Shown here piece by piece: positions 61,425 through 64,000 of a DNA stretch of 64,000 nucleotides (within the stretch, counting starts at the first letter, position 1; each line of letters starts with the position of its first letter). Both the position numbers and the translations under genes were made by a program. Source of the stretch: Bin55 sp963664665 (lineage in GTDB: Bacteria; Pseudomonadota; Gammaproteobacteria; Pseudomonadales; Azotimanducaceae); NCBI GenBank assembly GCA_963664665.2, contig CAXXMH010000004.1, positions 806,001 through 870,000 on the forward strand, given 5' to 3'. Below the pieces are notes generated by a model. The model did not search any database. It was not told where the DNA came from and saw only the letters and a program-made list of their open reading frames with translations.

Positions 61425-63056
61425 CTGACACATTACGTGTTCGTGACTGGTGGTGTGGTGTCCGGTCTTGGAAAGGGTGTCACTACCGCATCGCTCGGTG
61501 CGATCTTAAAGGCGCGTGGTCTTAAGGTAGATGTCGTCAAGATGGATCCGTATATCAACGTGGATCCTGGTACGATGAGTCCCAATCAGCACGGTGAAGT
61601 ATTTGTCACTGCTGACGGCGCTGAAACCGACCTGGACTTAGGCCACTACGAGCGATTCATTCAAAATAAGATGCATCGCGCAAACAATTTCACGACGGGT
61701 TCAGTTTACGATTCCGTTATCAAGCGTGAACGGGCGGGTGACTACGAAGGACTGACCGTTCAAGTTATCCCTCACATCACGGACGAGATTAAACGTCGTA
61801 TTCGTGCTGTCGCGCAAGACAACGACGTTGTAATCGTTGAAACCGGTGGTACGGTTGGCGACATTGAGTCACAACCATTCCTTGAAGCGATTCGACAAAT
61901 GCGGCTTGAAGAAGGTGTTCGCAACACTTTGTTCATGCACCTGACATTGGTCCCTCAACTTAGCGATGGGGAAGACAAGACCAAACCTACGCAACATTCG
62001 GTCAAAGAGCTCCGTTCGATAGGCTTGCAGCCTGATATTCTGATTTGTCGATGCAAGGAGAAGGAGCTCGACGCAAGTCCGCGTAGCAAGATTGCGCTGT
62101 TTACCAACGTTCCAGAAGAAGCCGTTATTTCGTTGGCGAACGCAGAGTCGATTTATCAGGTGCCACTCGTGCTGCACCAGCAAAAACTCGATGACATCGT
62201 GCTTCAGCACTTTGGAATCGAGAGTGCGGAAGCTGATTTGTCGCGTTGGGAAGAGGTCGAACGCAAACGATGTGGTGCAAACGACACCACGCGTATTGCA
62301 CTAGTTGGTAAATACGTTGATTTCACTGACGCTTACATGTCCTTGATCGAGGCATTGATTCACGCGGGAATCCACGAAGGCGTGAAAATCGAAATCGAAA
62401 CGGTCGATTCCGAATCAGTCGAGGAACACGGCATCGGTGTCCTCAAGGACGTGCACGGCGTGTTGATTCCGGGTGGCTTTGGTCCACGAGGTTTCGAAGG
62501 CAAAATCAAAGCAGCAGGATTTGCGCGAGAACACAGGGTGCCTTATTTAGGAATCTGCTACGGTCTGCACGCGGCGGTCGTAGAGTTCGCTCGAACCGAG
62601 ATTGGATGGACCGATGCAAACAGCACGGAACTGATTCGTGAAACGAATCACCCCGTCATTGCGCTTGTGAGCGAGTGGCAAGATGAGTCCGGTGAGATAA
62701 AGCAATACCAGCCAGGCGATGACCTCGGCGGTACGATGCGACTTGGCGAGCAAGAGTGTGTGCTGTCGTCGGATTCTCGAGTGAATTCGATCTACCGTTG
62801 CAGTTCGATCCGGGAACGCCACCGCCATCGATATGAGGTGAACGAGGTTTACATTGAAGCATTCGAGAAGGCAGGCATGAGATTCTCTGGTCGCAGCAAG
62901 AACGAGCACTTGGTCGAAATGTTGGAGTTGACCAACGGCCAATGGTTTGTCGCTTGCCAATTTCATCCCGAGTTCACGTCGACGCCGACCGACGGACACC
63001 CGTTGTTTAGCGACTTCGTACGAGCGTCTACTGCTTACGCGACGGCTAACTCATGA
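61425..63056 (+). CDS. pyrG: CTP synthase
   Basis: Makes CTP from UTP, ATP and glutamine. It has an N-terminal synthetase (YVFVTGGVVSGLGKG, KMDPYINVDPGTMSP, VEDIES-like GGTVGDIESQPFLEA) and a C-terminal glutamine amidotransferase with the nucleophile Cys in YLGICYGLHAAV and a late HPEF. From the CTG at 61425 the protein starts (M)THYVFVTGG and has 543 residues, against 545 in E. coli. Starts at TTG 61389 or 61410 would add unrelated residues and lack a ribosome site. Its stop overlaps the kdsA ATG. Confidence 0.95.
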   Translation: MTHYVFVTGGVVSGLGKGVTTASLGAILKARGLKVDVVKMDPYINVDPGTMSPNQHGEVFVTADGAETDLDLGHYERFIQNKMHRANNFTTGSVYDSVIKRERAGDYEGLTVQVIPHITDEIKRRIRAVAQDNDVVIVETGGTVGDIESQPFLEAIRQMRLEEGVRNTLFMHLTLVPQLSDGEDKTKPTQHSVKELRSIGLQPDILICRCKEKELDASPRSKIALFTNVPEEAVISLANAESIYQVPLVLHQQKLDDIVLQHFGIESAEADLSRWEEVERKRCGANDTTRIALVGKYVDFTDAYMSLIEALIHAGIHEGVKIEIETVDSESVEEHGIGVLKDVHGVLIPGGFGPRGFEGKIKAAGFAREHRVPYLGICYGLHAAVVEFARTEIGWTDANSTELIRETNHPVIALVSEWQDESGEIKQYQPGDDLGGTMRLGEQECVLSSDSRVNSIYRCSSIRERHRHRYEVNEVYIEAFEKAGMRFSGRSKNEHLVEMLELTNGQWFVACQFHPEFTSTPTDGHPLFSDFVRASTAYATANS

Positions 63057-63889
63057 AGCTCTGCGACTTCGAAATTGGGAACAACCGACCGTTCTTCCTG
63101 ATCGCCGGTCCGTGCGTGATTGAGGATCGATCACTAGCAATTGATGTTGCTTCGCATCTGAAGGAAGTAACTGACTCATACAGGATTCCCTACATATTCA
63201 AAAGCTCGTTTGACAAGGCGAATCGTTCATCAATTGGCAGCTATCGCGGTCAAGGGATAGAAGCTGGGCTCTCCATCCTCCAGGACGTGAAGGACGAAGT
63301 AGGTGTACCCGTACTTACGGACGTACACGAGTACACGCCTTTAAACGAAGTCGCGAGCGTTGTCTCGGTATTGCAGACGCCGGCATTTTTATGTCGTCAG
63401 ACTGACTTCATCACAAATGTATGTGAGCAAGGACTTCCAGTCAATATCAAGAAAGGTCAGTTTCTTGCACCAGGTGACATGACGCATGTGGTAGCAAAAG
63501 CGAAATCAACTGGCAATCAGCAAGTGATGGTCTGCGAACGCGGCGCAAGTTTCGGTTACAACAATCTGGTTTCAGATATGCGCTCGCTCGTTATCCTTCG
63601 CGAAACAGGATGTCCAGTTGTATTCGACGCGACCCATTCCGTTCAGCTACCTGGAGGCCAAGGTGCGGTGTCGGGAGGTCAACGATCGATGGTGCCAGTA
63701 CTCGCACGCGCAGCGACGGCCGTGGGTGTGGATGGCTTATTTATGGAAACGCATCCAAGACCGGAAGAAGCGAAATCGGACGGACCTAATTCCTGGCCTT
63801 TACCGCTTATGCAACCCCTGCTTGAGCAGCTCACGCGCATAGATTCGCTTGTTAAGGAGTTGGATTACTTAGAGGATCAAATCGATTGA
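63053..63889 (+). CDS. kdsA: 2-dehydro-3-deoxyphosphooctonate aldolase
   Basis: Condenses PEP with arabinose 5-phosphate to KDO 8-phosphate, for the inner core of LPS. At 278 residues it shows FFLIAGPCVIEDRSLA, FKSSFDKANRSS, SYRGQG, LTDVHE and TPAFLCRQTDF. The class is probably metal-independent, as it reads NIKKGQFLAPGDM, but I cannot be sure. ATG 63053 overlaps the pyrG stop (ATGA), and eno starts at its own stop. The pyrG-kdsA-eno order is standard in Pseudomonas-like genomes. Confidence 0.96.
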   Translation: MKLCDFEIGNNRPFFLIAGPCVIEDRSLAIDVASHLKEVTDSYRIPYIFKSSFDKANRSSIGSYRGQGIEAGLSILQDVKDEVGVPVLTDVHEYTPLNEVASVVSVLQTPAFLCRQTDFITNVCEQGLPVNIKKGQFLAPGDMTHVVAKAKSTGNQQVMVCERGASFGYNNLVSDMRSLVILRETGCPVVFDATHSVQLPGGQGAVSGGQRSMVPVLARAATAVGVDGLFMETHPRPEEAKSDGPNSWPLPLMQPLLEQLTRIDSLVKELDYLEDQID

Positions 63890-64000
63890 GCAGGATTGTC
63901 GCGGTAAATGGCCGAGAGATCCTTGACTCACGTGGGAATCCAACCGTCGAAGTTGATGTTCATTTAAGCAATGGTGCGATGGGATCCGCAATGGTTCCTT
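63886..64000 (+). CDS. eno: enolase (5' part; runs off the window)
   Basis: The first 38 codons of enolase: SRIVAVNGREILDSRGNPTVEVDV matches the family opening. The start is TTG 63886, which overlaps the kdsA stop (TTGA), with AGAGGA about 9 bases before. The rest lies beyond the right edge. It interconverts 2-phosphoglycerate and PEP, the PEP being a substrate of the neighbouring kdsA product. Confidence 0.95.
   Translation, partial: MSRIVAVNGREILDSRGNPTVEVDVHLSNGAMGSAMVP

Noticed and set aside
1..64000. CRISPR arrays, prophage, integron, toxin-antitoxin or restriction systems.
   Set aside because: I looked for regularly spaced repeats, phage structural genes, integrases and methylase/nuclease pairs. 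None is present; the only mobile element is the insertion sequence at 50.8-52.7 kb.

Overview
The window is a gene-dense piece of a free-living, Gram-negative gammaproteobacterial chromosome. It has moderate GC, almost no long intergenic space, and many genes that touch or overlap. The assignment rests on gene order: dapE-dapC-glnD-map, rpsB-tsf-pyrH-frr-uppS-cdsA-rseP-bamA-skp-lpxD-fabZ-lpxB-rnhB-dnaE-tilS and pyrG-kdsA-eno are the classic Gammaproteobacteria islands, with lipid A, BAM and type II secretion genes showing an outer membrane. I cannot name a genus; the mix of accessory enzymes would suit an uncultured marine lineage, but that is inference.

Region by region. 1-3.3 kb (minus): two DUF1538 membrane proteins, a CinA-like/nucleotidylyltransferase fusion and an alpha/beta hydrolase. 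3.5-10.2 kb: pyrE, an SDR, tRNA-Leu(UAG), a phosphopantetheinyl transferase, a hydroxyacid dehydrogenase/acyl-CoA ligase pair, an HpcH-type aldolase and an unknown protein. 10.3-17.7 kb: a secreted beta-barrel protein, a small secreted Cys-rich acidic peptide resembling HvfA/bufferin RiPP precursors with its own terminator, and a two-gene repair module (FAN1-like VRR-NUC nuclease plus XPD/DinG-like helicase with an N-terminal RecB-type nuclease). 17.8-24 kb: a TPP enzyme, an LDH2-type dehydrogenase, adk, moeA, tsaB and rsmJ. 24-29.8 kb (minus): gspN-gspC-gspD-plsB in one overlapping string. 30-34 kb: a catabolic-looking set (PhyH dioxygenase, DUF1537 kinase, VOC protein, MFS transporter). 34-41.5 kb (minus): a PhoPQ-activated-protein-like secreted protein, dapE, dapC, glnD and map. 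41.6-64 kb (plus): the long translation/envelope/replication island, cut between bamA and skp by an 1827-bp insertion sequence, and ending in a partial eno.

How it fits together: the plus-strand island makes translation factors (S2, EF-Ts, RRF), undecaprenyl-PP and CDP-diacylglycerol, the sigma-E activating protease RseP, the OMP assembly factors BamA and Skp, and lipid A enzymes. It then passes to replication (rnhB, dnaE), tRNA-Ile lysidine synthesis, CTP and KDO-8-P. The minus-strand dap genes feed lysine and peptidoglycan, and GlnD senses nitrogen status.

Most notable: three essential-type genes (pyrG, glnD, plsB) appear to start at CTG, ATT and CTG, judged by Shine-Dalgarno position, overlap with the upstream stop codon and family length. 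Also notable are an HvfA-like precursor without its usual maturation genes in view, an NMN-deamidase-like/NaMN-adenylyltransferase-like fusion, an IS landed exactly at the bamA stop codon, absence of dxr, lpxA and accA from their usual places, a repeat-built acidic tail on ribosomal protein S2, and a sigma-E-like promoter between rseP and bamA. No prophage, CRISPR array, integron or rRNA operon was seen.
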